Origin: Corylus avellana
Taxonomy: Eukaryota > Streptophyta > Magnoliopsida > Fagales > Betulaceae
Length of the DNA stretch: 64,000 bases
Assembly: GCF_901000735.1 (NCBI RefSeq)
Contig: NC_081550.1
Span: 4,484,669 to 4,548,668 of the forward strand
Reading direction: 5' to 3'
Shown: positions 11,481 to 23,815 of the stretch, piece by piece
Numbering within the stretch: the stretch's first letter is position 1
Layout: every line of letters begins with the position of its first letter
Made by a program: the position numbers and the translations under genes
The notes under the pieces: model-generated
Told to the model about the DNA's origin: nothing
The model's database searches: none
What the model saw: only the letters and a program-made list of their open reading frames with translations

Positions 11481-11587
11481 TTATAATATAGACGCATGAA
11501 ATGTCACACCTTTGTTTCCATTTTGTCATTATATCAAGCACCTGGAGGGCGCCAGCAAAGATCACGGAAAATCAAATGACGTGGGCG
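11481..11587 (-). promoter_or_regulatory. Proximal promoter of SDR copy 3
   Basis: The TATA-like box of copies 1 and 2 (CTATATAA) is replaced here by CTATATTATAA at about 11481-11491, a three-base expansion. The ACGT-core site TGACGTGGGC is kept at 11577-11586, although the following bases differ from the other copies. Compared with copy 1, the interval between them has lost a piece around the purine-rich AAATAAAATA tract. Confidence 0.4.
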
Positions 11588-12773
11588 GTCGGCCATATAC
11601 TGGCCAATTATTTCATCTGCCAGAAATTGGGTGTGTGTCACGTTTTTATCAAGTTGGTTGCATTCTGTACGTTTCTTTTCGGGAAAATGATTGAGGACCG
11701 TATCAGTTTTTCATATGAGAATTTAAAAAAAAAAAAAATGTAAAAAGATGGGAGAAGGATAAGATTAAATGTTTGACAATTTCTCTTTTCTCTCTCTATA
11801 TATTAATTGCTAGCTCCTTGTGGTTTGAAAAATGACTAAAAACTTTTTGAGATAAGCCAAAAAATAAAAAAGTTTATAGGTTAGAAAAGTGAATGAAATC
11901 AATTAATGTATCACATCAGCCATCAATCATATTATGACACATTTTACTTTAAATAAAAAAAAGAAAAAGAAAAGAAAACCCACCCCCTTGTGGTTGCTGT
12001 TTGGAAATTATCGAGTCACTTACATTAAAAAAATATATTAAAAAAGAAAAAGAAAAATGGTAGTCACCTCTTCAGCCAAATTAAGAAATTATAGAGATCC
12101 AATTATTTATATTTGATGGGTAATTTTATCTTAAAAAAAAAGTAAAATGAGAGAAATGCACTTCAAATATAAGGAACTAGATGCTCTCCGATTCCTTTTT
12201 GGCCGGCCTAGGGGTAGCTGTTTGGGAATGATCGACTACTCGAATTTTTTTCGTAATTGATGTAATAAGTACTACATAAACTATTACGTCAATTTATAAA
12301 ATATCTAGTTTAAGTACTCTGTGTATCACAAGAATTTTACGTGTTAAAAAACAAATGACATTGAAATAAAGAGTTGGCTAGCACTGTAATTCCATGCTAA
12401 ACAGATATTGAAGCATATAATTACAGCCCCAAAGCCTTAAACATTCGAACTTTCTCGGACCTTTCGTTTTCCTTGACAATAGAAAAGTAGAGCATCCAAA
12501 ATATGGTGCTTCCTCCACTATATGTGATAATATTATTAATAAATTTCTCTTTCAATTAACATCATAATAATAATATTAAAGGTGATAAACAGTGATAATT
12601 ATAATCAATATATATATATATATATATATATATATTCCACCATGCTGAACTCGCTCTTAGAAGGGTACATGAAGAAAATGTGTGCACTAATTAATACTTC
12701 TGCATTATTGGATTAAATAATGGCATCTTTTCATTGAAATTTAAGGCTATTATTAATTATGGCCCTCACATTG
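11588..12773. repeat. Duplicated far-upstream segment of SDR copy 3
   Basis: Collinear with the segment upstream of copy 1 (about 3320-4643), with indels and a (TA)n tract at 12608-12635. Homology stops at GGCCCT (about 12763), next to the poly(A) end of a LINE. No gene is visible. Confidence 0.6.
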
Positions 12774-15352
12774 TTTTTTTTTTTTTTTTTTTAGAAAAAA
12801 GGTCGAATTTTTATTGAAATTCCTTAAGCTAGAGCTATTTGCTCAAGCAAAATGGTATCACGAATACATTTAGGAGGCTCAGCCCAAACATTATCGATTC
12901 TATGTTTCACAGCAAATCTTGACAGAAGATGTGCCACCATGTTCCCTGCTCTCTTCACAAAACACATATTCCATTGGGTAAACAGTTGGAGCTTCACCTT
13001 CATATCAGCCACCAAATGCCCCAAACGACTCCCATCAGTCTCCTCGCAATTGACAGCGTCAATGATGCACTTTGCATCCCCTTCCAATTGGACATGTGTA
13101 AGTCCCAGCACATAGCATGTATCGATGGCCAACAAAGCAGCCATAGATTCAGCTGCAGCCGGTGAGAGATTCCCCTGACGCGATATACATCTGGCTTCTT
13201 CAAGTAGACGACCCCGATAATCACGGATCACTACGCCACAGCCCAGGCAGCCAGAAGCACTGTCAATGGAAGCGTCCCAATTTGCTTTCGCCCATCCCTG
13301 GCACGGAGCCATCCAGCGGTTCATGCCTCCAGCGTCATTCTCCTGTGGAGATGCAAGCCTGCAATCCTAAGCGCCCCTGAAATCCTCTATTGCCCGAAAA
13401 GCCAATTGTATTAGAGTTTTGGGGTGAGAGAACATGCCTCCATGCAAAACATCGTTGCGCCGCATCCAAATTCGTTGAGCTAGGCCCACAAAAAGTGCCA
13501 TCTCCTCGGCTGTGCATTTTCTGAACATGTCTTCCACCACTTCCAAAAAACTTGGACCTGCATAGTGACTCTTTTGAAATTTAACTGGACCCATGCCCCA
13601 TACATCCAGAGCCGCAGGACACTGCCATAGGACATGAAATCTAGTCTCCACCATAAAACCACGCAGAGGACATACTGGGTCCTGAAGTATCTTTCGTTTG
13701 AGTAGATTTTCCCGGGTGGGTAAAATGTCGTGACAAGCCCGCCAAAGAAAATTTTTCTCCGCATTCGGAATTGCCAAAGCCCTTATGTTTTTTCCATACA
13801 TCGGTGGTGCCCCTGCTAGATGAATTCTCGGCCAAATCCTTAGCTTCAATTTCTAGTTGCATATGGTAAGCACTTTTGATGGAGAACATGCCATTGGCCG
13901 TCCCTCGCCAAATCATGGTATCTGGCTGATTTGTACTACTAATGGGCATGGAAAGAATGACGTGGACCTCCTCCTTTGAGAAAATTCTCTCCAACTTTTG
14001 CAAATTCCACCCATGCAACTCCTCATCAATAAGTTCTCGCATTGTCGCATCCAGATTAAGTTCACGTATTGGAGAGACCACACGGAACGTAGATGGGTTT
14101 GGAAACCACCTATCCTTCCAAATACGAACAGTGGATCCATTCCCAATGCGCCATAATAAGCCCTCCTTGAGTACTGCACAAGAACTATGAATGCTCCCCC
14201 ACGCATAAGACGGCCTATCACCCAATCTAGCCTCCAAAATAGAACCATTCGGATAATACTTTGCTTGCATAATTTTCGCCACAAGACTATTCGGAGATTT
14301 CCACAATCGCCATCATTGTTTGGCCAATAATGCCTTATTGAAATAAGTGAAATCCCTGAATCACATTCCACCAGCTGCTTTGGCCTTCCCCATCGTTTCT
14401 CAACTCATCCAATTAATACGGTTCCCGTTGTCCTGATTACCCCACCAGAATTTTTTCATTTGAGAATTGATATCCGAACAAAGGCCTTTTGGTAAGAGGA
14501 ATATACTCATACAATAAGATGATATCGCCTGAATGACCGCCTTAAGCAAAATTTCCTTACCCGCTTGGGATAGGAATTTCAACTTCCAGTCCTGCAATCT
14601 CCTCCATACCCTGTCAATGATACCTTTGAAAGATGCTCTTCGGGATTTTCTAACCAAAGCTGGAAGACCCAAATAGGTATCGTACCTCTAAGTGGCTGGA
14701 ATTCCTGCATTCGCCAAGATTGCTTGTTGTTCTTCTACAGGCGTATTTTTACTAAAGAATAGAGAGGTTTTATTGCTGTTTAGTCGTTGGCTCGACGCAG
14801 CTTCATATAATCGGAGAATATTCATTAGACTTTCCCACTATGCAATATTGGCTCGACAAAAAGGAGACTGTCGTCCGCAAAGAAAATGTGGCTTATCCGA
14901 GGGCCCCTTCAGGAAGTAGGAACCCTCGTCAAGACACCCATCCCATTGGCATTATCGAGCATGGAGCTCAGGGACTCTGCACATAAAAGAAACAAACATA
15001 GAGAGATAGGATCTCCCTGTCGTAGTCCCCTCTTCGGAATAATTTGCCCACATGGAATCCCATTCACCAACATTGCATATTCGGCCGTTGTAACGCACAT
15101 CATAATAAGTTGGATCCATCTCGGAGCAAAGCCCAAACGACACATAACAGCCTCCAAAAATCTCCATTCAACCCGGTTGTAGGCTTTGTTCATATCCAAT
15201 TTTACCGCCATGTAACCCTTCTTTCCTTGCATTCGAGAATGCATTGTATGTAGCGTCTCATACGCCACCAAGACATTATTAGTAATTAATCTCCCTGGTA
15301 TGAAGGCACTTTGAACAGGAGCTATAACATGGGGCACATATTGTCCTTTTTC
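12774..15352 (-). mobile_element. 5'-truncated, decayed L1-type LINE retrotransposon
   Basis: On the minus strand, from high to low coordinates, there is a reverse transcriptase domain (LDMNKAYNRVEW at about 15200, RQGDPIS at about 15015, FFADD catalytic motif at about 14870). A zinc-finger RT-associated region follows at about 14300-13370 (WRACHDILPTRENLL). An RNase H type 3 domain lies at 13324-12824 (NWDAS, AAESMAALLAI, EGDAKCIIDA). A poly(A) tail appears as the T-run at 12774-12792. An in-frame stop near 14685 and frame changes near 14390 and 13760 disable it. The endonuclease and 5' part are absent. Not a host gene. Confidence 0.88.
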
Positions 15353-15640
15353 TGAGGAATGTTACAGTTCTTTCTGGTGTTCTCTTCATCTTATGTGGAT
15401 ATTATTTTATATATATATATATATATGATGGACCAGTTAGATAAGTTTTCTTCTTTCTTTTTTTTTTCAGAAAATAATATCCACGTAGGATGAAGAGAAC
15501 ACCAGGAGAAACCATAGCATGTCTCTTAGACTCTTTCTTAAAAAATAAAAGAAAACAAAAAGTCACCCCAATGGTCCCTCAGAAAAAAAGCAGAAAATAA
15601 TATTCACATAGGATCAGGAGGAACTGTAGCATTCCTCTTA
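15353..15640. repeat. MITE-like nested inverted repeats
   Basis: GAGGAATGTTACAGTTC at the left is matched inversely by GAACTGTAGCATTCCTC near 15625-15640. An inner inverted pair (GGTGTTCTCTTCATC and GATGAAGAGAACACC) flanks a (TA)n tract at about 15408-15427. It appears as two overlapping foldbacks, perhaps one element with an internal duplication. Confidence 0.5.
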
Positions 15641-15646
15641 TTGAGA

Positions 15647-15866
15647 AATGATTGGTGTCAAACTGTCAATATTTTGCCTATATTTTTCTCATATCATCTT
15701 ACCAATTAACCATTAGATTTGTGAATTTATGTGGACCCCATTTAAGTCAATAGTGGACCCCACAAATCTAATGGTTGATCTATTAAATTTATAGAAAAAT
15801 ATGAAATATATATATATATATATATATATATATGGGCAAATTATTGACACCAATCATTTTTCTTTA
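15647..15866. repeat. MITE with AATGATTGGTGTCAA ends
   Basis: Starts AAATGATTGGTGTCAA and ends with its inverse complement (TTGACACCAATCATTTTT). The interior contains GTGGACCCC repeats and a (TA)n tract at about 15806-15832. A related interior lies at about 53620-53760 inside the PSAO intron. Confidence 0.55.
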
Positions 15867-15870
15867 AGAA

Positions 15871-15931
15871 TAAGTAATGAGGCAAAGGACTTTGATACAT
15901 GGATGGATCGAGCCATGTGATGTGGCAGGTG
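15871..15931. repeat. Direct repeat of the sequence at 181-241
   Basis: About 60 bases (AAAGGACTTTGATACAT through GCCATGTGRTGTGGCAGGT) match 181-241 with few differences, in the same orientation. The two copies bracket the whole SDR array. Confidence 0.6.
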
Positions 15932-16023
15932 AGTGAGTCTGACCTAGTCATCCTCGATCTATTGAAGCTTGAGTTTGTTAGCAGCGGAACCTCCATGTGG
16001 CAAAATTGCATGTGTGGTAGATG

Positions 16024-16218
16024 GAATAATGCTATGCTTACTTCCACCCTTCTTTACACAATTTTTTAACACCCAATGGTGATATTTAAAACCACCATTA
16101 AATATAAGATGAATATTTATTAGCTTTTAATCTAATGGTAGTTTTAAAAGCCACTTATCAATATAAAAAAATTATGTAAAGAAATGAGAAAGAAATGAAA
16201 ATAAGTGCAGCATTACTC
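16024..16218. repeat. MITE, ATAATGC/GCATTACTC ends
   Basis: GAATAATGCTATGC at the left pairs with GCAGCATTACTC at the right. The interior has inverted AATGGT/ACCATT blocks. It belongs to the same family as the element at 19560-19717. Confidence 0.5.
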
Positions 16219-16509
16219 GGTGGGAGATGAGATCAAATGACAGTAAAATCTGTCAGTCTCATTCGATCAATCAAAACCACAACAACCAGAGTAATATGAC
16301 GTCGGTAGATGAGATTCAACATGGATTTAATGCATGCGCGACCGTGACGTTTCGACTTATTAGCCTTTAAAACATATCGAAGTCAACAACCCACTGGCTG
16401 TTTCAAATAGACCAAAACTTATAAAACACCATGCTCTTTTGGCTATTTAAGCATTCAATTACTATGACATTGGGTGTGGAAACGACCCAATCTGATTAGT
16501 CTGACATTT

Positions 16510-19500
16510 TTACATCCGCTGCCAAAAGTGCTCATAAACAGTGGAATATGTTATCCTTCTGGCTTGCCGGCAACCTCCCAACAAAGACAGAAACAAAGCT
16601 AGCAAAGTCAAAATAACAAAAACTATAGATGCTCGCCAAGTATTGCTTGTTCTGGGAAAGGGTATACCCAACACACATTTTTGTGACTCCTCTTGGTTTG
16701 ATGGATGTCTACCTTTCTCTACAAAGCAGTTGTCATTACCAGTTTCCAAAGATTCCGATGACTCTGCGGGAAACGTCCCAGATCCTTGCTTTCGTAATTT
16801 GATTCTTCGATTCGCCGTGCCTTGTAAAGGAATCACCCGTGAAACAATCGCTTGCAGTGGTTCTTGAGCTTTACTCTCAGCCTCAGACATATTAGTCACC
16901 ATTGGTAGGAATCCAGGAGAAGCAGATAGAGAAGATTCGTCTAGCTTAATGATGTCATCTTTCAGTATCTCAGCAAATAAATCATCTTCGATGGGAGTTT
17001 CCTACAATGTAAAAACAGGATGGTTTAGATGTCTTTTAGTTAAGGAAATGACTACCAACCAACCATGTAGTGTTCAACAACGTATTTGGCCAAAAGGAAA
17101 CCTACAATTTGTTGACTGGAAGTTTCCGCCAGAGTAGAATCATTTGTTCGTTTCCGATCAGATTCTGATGTGGAATCAATCTGCTCAATGGAATAAGAAT
17201 CATTACTGCTACCAACTGCCCTGTCCCCCTCGGACAATCCCGAGACTGCGTTATTACTGTTTGGCAAATGCCTTTGACTAGAAAAAGCTGGGGTTGAAGA
17301 ATCACTTGGGCGGAACTCAGTGTTCTTCCGGAGGCGACAAACAACCAAAGAATCCTGCATCTACACAAGGGACGATTCAACAAATACTCTTACAAGCTTT
17401 CTCAAGAAAGAACATAACAAAGTTTAAATACAAACATCTTACAATTAGCTAATGCTAGTTAACTGAAAGTGCACATTTCCTTCTATACAAGCAAAAATTA
17501 CACTGCAGCAAGGAAACTAAAAACTAAACTGAGCAAAAATTAAAGCCCAGCTGCTGATAATTTTCAGGGAGGATATAAATTAGAAAAATTTATAAAGTGA
17601 AATCTCATTCCCATTGGTTGGGAAATAAATCAGCAGATAGTATGATTTACACTATCTCCACAATGTCCAGACAGCATAAAATAGCAAATTAAAACTATGG
17701 ATTGAAGGTTGTAAGCAGGAAGAGAAAAATATATCAAATAGGGTTGAGAACAAACCCTAGTCACCCAAGGAAATAGATAATAACTCCGAAAATATTTAAA
17801 TATTATTCAAATTTCGAAGTGTTGGACTAAGCCCACAAGGTGGGCTTAAATAGCTAAGGAAAACTGAATCTTGCCAAAAATGAAAAAAAGAAAAACAATT
17901 CTAATTATTACATAAAATCAAACTGCAAATTAAAATAAAGATTCTACCAAAAATCTGACGAAATATTGTAATCAAATCCCTACTAAAGTGTAAACTGAAA
18001 TATTTCCTAAAATAGCAAAAACTAACTTAAAACATAGATTCGAAGGGGAAAACAGTGGATTTGAGCCTAAATAGATTAGAAGGGGAAAACAGTGGATTTT
18101 GAGCCTAAAACGATGCGCACCGAGCATAACTGGGTGGCCACAGCATGCGCGCCGAAAAGAGCTTTCGGATTGGGGTCTTATGCGTGATTCTGATACTTAT
18201 AGCAAAAGTAATGCTTGTTTAATGCACACTGCGGTGTTGCCCCAATTACACCTAATTATGCCGATTCTTGCCATTCTTATGTTGATTTTCTCTGTCAAGA
18301 AACTCCAGCACTATCAATTCAGTATTTGATAACTCAGCATCTGCGGATTCTCCTGCATCAGGTAACTACAAAATTTCCATTCTTTCACATGATTGATATC
18401 TAATGAAGGTTTAAGGTTGATGGGGCTGGAAATAAAATCAGACATTGTGCACTAATCCATGCACTGAAAAACCACAGAACATGCTGACATCCAGAGAACC
18501 CCATCCAAGTGATCTTGGTGCTAGAGATTGAGCATTCATTGACTCTCCTAGGCTAAAATGGGTTAAATAAGATCTAAAATTAGAAGGCAAGAAACTAAGA
18601 CAATTATTAAGATTTTTTTTCCCCTTCTTTTTTGAAAAAAAAAAAAAAAAAAAAAGAAAGGGTCCAATTATTTAAAGTTCTGGTTGTAGTATATCATGGA
18701 GAAACTATTGCTACTGCTTCACTGAAACCTAATGACAGTTGGAGGACACTCTAGAAGCCAGATTTGCAAGGCTATCCCTCAAGTGTGCTACGTGGTGCAT
18801 TTGGAAGGAGCAAAATGCTCCACTTTTAAGAGATGCTTGAAATCAGTTTTGAAGCCAAAACTTCCATTTCGGAGAGCAGTTTTTGATTGGATGGCTTCTA
18901 CAAATGCTTTTTCTTTTTCAAACTTGTTGAAGTTCCTTGAGCACCTACATTTTAGGAGATAGTCCGAGTGTTCCACCTTGTAAGAGAGAGACTGAGACAG
19001 ATACAGAGACAGAGACAAAGAGACAGAGACTGACAAGTATCGCAGGGTAAAACATGGCAATGCTGCCTCAAATTCAATGATATTTTCCATGCTAAATCTT
19101 TTACGCTAATAGCCTAACAGAAAAGGTTGCAACATTAATTACTACTACAACAATGAAAGAGTAGCAAAAATTGTTATCCTGTAGAAGCAACATATGAAGC
19201 CCTGCTATTGAGGGATAAGATCATTTTTGGCTCATCAGACCGAGTGTTTGTGTAAATTAGGAGCAGAGTTGGACATACATTGATGCTTGGAAACCCATGC
19301 CCCCACACAATGAAAATGCTATCATCCTCCGACAAATCCATATATAACAACCCCTTCCTTTTCCCCACCAGTTCAGACTTCAGGTAGTGATGGCAATGGG
19401 GTGAGAAAGACTCAGAGACCACAGTTCCCATTCCCATCAAGTTACTCTATCCCTAGCCCTTCTCCACCCCCATTTTGTGGATGAGTGGTATCCCCATCCT

Positions 19501-21442
19501 TACCTCACTGCACCCCATCTTATGTAATTTTTTTTTTTTTTTTTAAATCAATTTTCATTGAGTAATGCTAAATGTCTTCTTTGTGTCCTCCAAAGATGAT
19601 ATGACTTTTAAAATTACCATTAGATCAAACTCCAATAGTGATCTATCATGAATCCGATGGTGATTTTAAAAGCCGCATCAATTTTGAGAGATACAAGGAG
19701 GACATGTAGCATTACTCTATATTGTGCAAAGCATATGAACATATGTAATACTAAGCATAAGGACTACATACAGGGTGAGCCAAGCAGGGGAGAGACTATT
19801 CCCCATCCCCACTTTGGGTATGAACATCCATCCCCATTTCTGTCCCCATTTTATGCAGCAAATATCAGTTGAATGAGGCAGGATGGGACGTAGTTTCCAT
19901 ATAAAATATTTTGAAATAACAATTCCAATCAAATACTTAGCAGAAGAAAATATTCTCAATAATAACAAGTCACCTGGAGACTCTCGGGCATGCAGTATTC
20001 ATGCATAATCCATTCTGTCCTTTCCCCTCTTGGTGCACGACCTATGTGGAACACTAGAGTCCTCTTCGTACCTATTACGTTGGGACCTGACTTCACATTT
20101 CGTTCTTTCCCAGTGGCTTTCCAATAACCCAATTCAGTTGCCCTCTTACTTTGTGAGCCATTTGGATACTTTCTTCCACGAGGAGAAAAGAAGAACCATT
20201 CAGTATCTGATTGAATGACCGCTTTGGCTGATTACAAATAAACCAGCACTAATAAGTAACCAAGCCCAAGTAAAACACAGTTGTTCACTTAAAAGAATTA
20301 CAGTAGCATACACAACTGTTTAAACATGTTTCTGCACAGCATATATATACAACAGACAACCGATGTTGCCCCTCATATTTAAAAAACACAAAATCATTTG
20401 AATATGTTTAGGCAATCAAGACTTTAATGAAAATTTGTGTCTCTCAAGTTCTGTAAATTCTTTTCAAGATTCCAAAGTTGCACAATATCTAGCAAATTCA
20501 TGGTGAAATTTTGAGTATGAGCCCTTGAATAAAGGCCCCCATTTTTTCTTTTTTCTTTCCTAGCAAATCCTTGAATAATTGTTCATCCCAGCAAAGTGTT
20601 AGATATCACATGGTGAACATCAACAGCTATGTTTGATATGCTTAATTAAATCCCACTATTTATCTATAAATCAGCCTAAATTTACATAACTTCGAATGAA
20701 ATATCTATTTTTTTTAGAAAAATTAAAGGTTTTTAAGCTAAAAGCAAATTGTCTATGACTTTTAAAGGAAAAAACAAAATACCAACACCAACTTGCATAC
20801 TTTGTTCGTACAACACTTCAAAGAAATCTTCCCAAAAAACTAAAACAGTTTGTATCTCACGTACCACATATGTTTGAGGGCAAACAAAACAAAACGCTTG
20901 TATCTCCTTCCTTGGGTCTCATGAATAAATAAATTTCAAAAATTAGAAACTCCCCCCCACCAAAACCAAAAAAAAAAAAAAAACTCATGTTTTTCTGCTT
21001 CCTTTTATTTTCTCAGCGACCAAACGCATACAGCATACTAATTAAAATACGAAAGGTCAGTTCCAGAAATCCCACGTAGTTTCCAATTCTCACCAATCAA
21101 ACACAAAGGGTGGTTCTGTAACAAAATATAAACAGAGAAAGAGTAACATATGATATCTGTTCTTATAGCTTTCTCGACGAAATTAGTAAGTAAAGTAACA
21201 AACCAACCTGGTAAGTCCCAAGGCTCGTGTCTACAAATTTCAATCTCGGAAATCACTTCCACGCTCTTCTCAGACCCCTCTATCTTCTTCTTCAGGTAGT
21301 AGGAAATCAATTCCTCGTCCGTCGGCGAGAACCGAAACCCCGGGAACATCATCGACGCCGCTATTGATATCTGCGCCTCCTTCGAAATCCCCTCCACCTC
21401 CACCTCCCCCTCGACCTCTCTCTCTCTCGAAGACCCTTCCAT
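16510..21442 (-). CDS. Membrane-tethered NAC transcription factor (NTL; NAC040/060/089-like)
   Basis: Predicted plant-specific transcription factor anchored in a membrane and released by proteolysis, as known for NTL proteins. Minus-strand exons are 21208-21442, 19974-20227, 17106-17354 and 16510-17001, giving 409 residues. Residues about 33-163 form a full NAC domain: [65 protein letters not shown] and WIMHEYCM. Exon 3 opens [14 protein letters not shown], typical of this subgroup. Exon 4 encodes an acidic stretch ([20 protein letters not shown]), then one transmembrane helix at about 370-390 and a 19-residue tail. The exon 3 donor is uncertain: GTAGGT after ATT (chosen) or GTTGGT 42 bases later, both in frame. 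The 2.6 kb intron 2 holds repeats. The start is the first ATG before the NAC domain. Confidence 0.88.
18036..18110. repeat. Two-copy 37-bp tandem repeat in NAC intron 2
   Basis: Units at 18036-18072 and 18073-18110 share GAAGGGGAAAACAGTGGATT and GAGCCTAAA. Surrounding intron sequence (17760-18400) looks repeat-derived, but no family was identified. Confidence 0.5.
19560..19717. repeat. MITE in NAC intron 2
   Basis: The ends GAGTAATGCTAAATGTC and GACATGTAGCATTACTC are nearly perfect inverted repeats. The interior carries paired AAAATTACCATTAGAT and ATGGTGATTTTAAAA blocks. It is related to the element at 16024-16218. Confidence 0.6.
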
Positions 21443-21449
21443 CTCTCTC

Positions 21450-22009
21450 TCTCACTCTCGAAGCCCCCTCTCTCTTTCTGGGATGCTAACAGAGTTTAAG
21501 CAACTTCATTAGAGGAAAACGGAATCCGCGGAAACTGAAATACCGGGAATTCGAAACCCCTCCACCGTCGCTGGGTTATTCGTTTCTCTTTCTCTGGCGC
21601 CTTCTTTTCTTTAGTTCGTCCTTTCGGTTGCTTTGGGTTGGGAAGGTCGTGAGCGAAGGCCACGTTGTACTGTTTGTACGGACCATGATGCTCCTTTGTG
21701 AGTACAAGTGGTCTTGTTTTTAATGAGGAAGGGCCATGCGTGGGATCACTCAATTGGTCCGTTCTTTTGTTTCCCTTCGCCGCACGTGATAAACTAAGAT
21801 AAAGACTTTTTAGTTACTTCTTTCAGTTTGTTTGTAGGGGAAATCTAGATTGTGCACAAGAACATCGAACTCATAAAATATGTGAGAAAAAAAAAACACA
21901 CAGAGACACAAAAGATATATACTTAGTAAAAATGTTGATGATTGTTTTCCGAGAAGTGACTTTACACGAAATTCGAGAAGTTGTTGATATGCAAAATAAG
22001 AAAATTTAA
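21450..22009. other. Upstream region of the NAC gene
   Basis: CT-rich sequence continues from the start codon to about 21480, a likely 5' leader. Beyond it is single-copy-looking DNA with an open frame at 21496-21753 (-) that has no recognisable domain. A promoter is expected here, but no clear TATA box was fixed. Confidence 0.3.
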
Positions 22010-23060
22010 GATAAGAGTTGCTGGGGTGTACCAGCAGGATAGCTCTGATGCCTAAGTTAGTATTTCATTTGAGAGAGGGAGAACAATTAAGCAATAAAAG
22101 CTTGAAAGAGATTTGTGATTATCAAATAATGAACTGGAGCTTCCCTTTAATAGGCATCAGGTAGCGGTTGTTGTTCCCCGATTCTCAACCCCACATTTCC
22201 GAGAATCCACTGTGCGCAATGTGTGGTGAAGAAGCTACTCCACGATCGTGGAGTGTGTTATTGGGTGGCTAGGCCACGCTTGCCTTAGGCGTGGGTTCCC
22301 AACTTGATCTCAGGCACACATGGCTCAGTTTGGCGCTGACAGTTAGAACATGTTCTGTTGAACGTAGGGCTTTGTTTGGACAGTGGGGTATCCCACGATT
22401 CATTAGTGAACGTGGGTTTCCTTCTCTTGCCGAAGGACTATTGGACCCTAGGTGGAAGGACTATTATAACCTTGGTGGGTTGGCCATGTCTCGGTTAGGG
22501 CCAACCATTTTTCGTACTGGACTTGTCTTTAGTGGGCTTGCATATTGGACTGGGCCTAGAGGTCTGTTGGGCCTAAAGTGGCTGATTCATTACCCAACAA
22601 AAAAGAAAAGAAAAAAGACACATAATTAGATAGAGCTCGATTTAGTGAAGAAAATCACTCAAAAGCTCTCTCTAAAATCTCTAAGAAATGTATGCGAGTT
22701 GTGAGGGAAGGGTTCTTGAGTAGCGAAGCCCTGCGGAAGCAGGCTCTCAACGCGAAAGTACTAAAGTGTTCGGGAAAGTCGAGGTTTTAAGAGGTATAAG
22801 TGTAAATCTTGCCTTTTCCATTAAGTAAGATTGTCGTAGTGCCGTTGTAATGCTCGTATAAAGTTATATGTGGCTCAACAATGTAATTATAAAACTGTTG
22901 TAATTCTCGTTATACGTGATAAAATTATATCATTATTGTGTCGTAGCAATGCTCATATAAATTCATATGCGGAAACGCTACCGTCATTAAAGCGTTATGA
23001 TGCTCGTGAAACATTGTATATTATGTTTGTATAGTTATAGAGAGCCCCTACTATCACGTC
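22010..23060. repeat. LTR-retrotransposon-like decayed sequence
   Basis: GCTCTGATGCCTAAGTTAG near 22043 and the following GAGAGAGGGAGAACAATTAAG resemble the leader part of plant gypsy LTRs. Degenerate repeats of about 60-65 bp (GTCGTAGT.GC.GTTGTAATGCTCGTATA) run from about 22830 to 23020. No gag or pol reading frame is recognisable. The open frame at 22291-22629 has no known domain and is not called a gene. Confidence 0.3.
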
Positions 23061-23447
23061 CGATGTAAACCAACCCTTTTATAATATTCAATTACTATGT
23101 GACACATTATCAATTTAAGAAAAATGTAAAAAATAAAAGTGAGAACAATCATACCAAATCAAAATGAAAAAGAAAAAAAAAAATCCTAGCCGGCGAGACC
23201 CAGGCTGGACCCACGTCGTGGGTCTGGCGACACCCACAACTGGTCACTCTCTCCAGCCACTTTTCTGCCAAATGCAACCTCAAAATCAATTTCTAATGCC
23301 TCAAAACTCATTTTTGAATTTAAAATAAAAACCTAGAGGGGAAGGGTTAACCCTTTAGAGATTCTATCACCCTAAAGGGATTGCTAGAGAGGGTTGCCGC
23401 CTGCTGTGACCCAGCCGTGGATGTTGCTACTGCGGCTACAATGGATG

Positions 23448-23815
23448 TGTTAGGGGTTTAATAATAGAGGTATTTTATAATTAAAATACCTTAGGATAAT
23501 ATGTTATCTTTATAGATAACATTAGATTAGAGATTAACATTTAAATATTAGAGATAAGTATTACCATTAAAATAGTTAGTATAATTTAAATATTAGGGAT
23601 AAGTATTATCAGTAGTTTATTCTAATTAGTCTTTTATTTTACTATGCATTGTAATTGTCTATTTAAAGACATCAAGCTCATTAATGAAAGGGATCAGAAA
23701 ATTAATCCCAAACCTTGAATTTGAAAAGAATTTTTTAGGTTTCCTCAAAATCTAAAAGGTCTAGATTTCCTTTGAATCTAAGGTCTAAGTTCCTTCAAAA
23801 CCTAACATTCTATCC
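23448..23815. repeat. Possible Copia-type LTR relic
   Basis: It starts TGTTAGGGG and ends CCTAACA. A block near 23640-23700 (TGTAATTGTCTATTTAAAGA then TTAATGAAAG) resembles the TATA and polyadenylation part of Copia LTRs. It is followed by a short palindrome around TTACGTATTCACGTAA. No 5-bp target duplication was found. Beyond it, 23840-24000 is purine-rich low-complexity sequence. Confidence 0.3.

Noticed and set aside
22291..22629. 112-codon open frame
   Set aside because: No recognisable domain, and it lies in sequence that looks like a decayed LTR.
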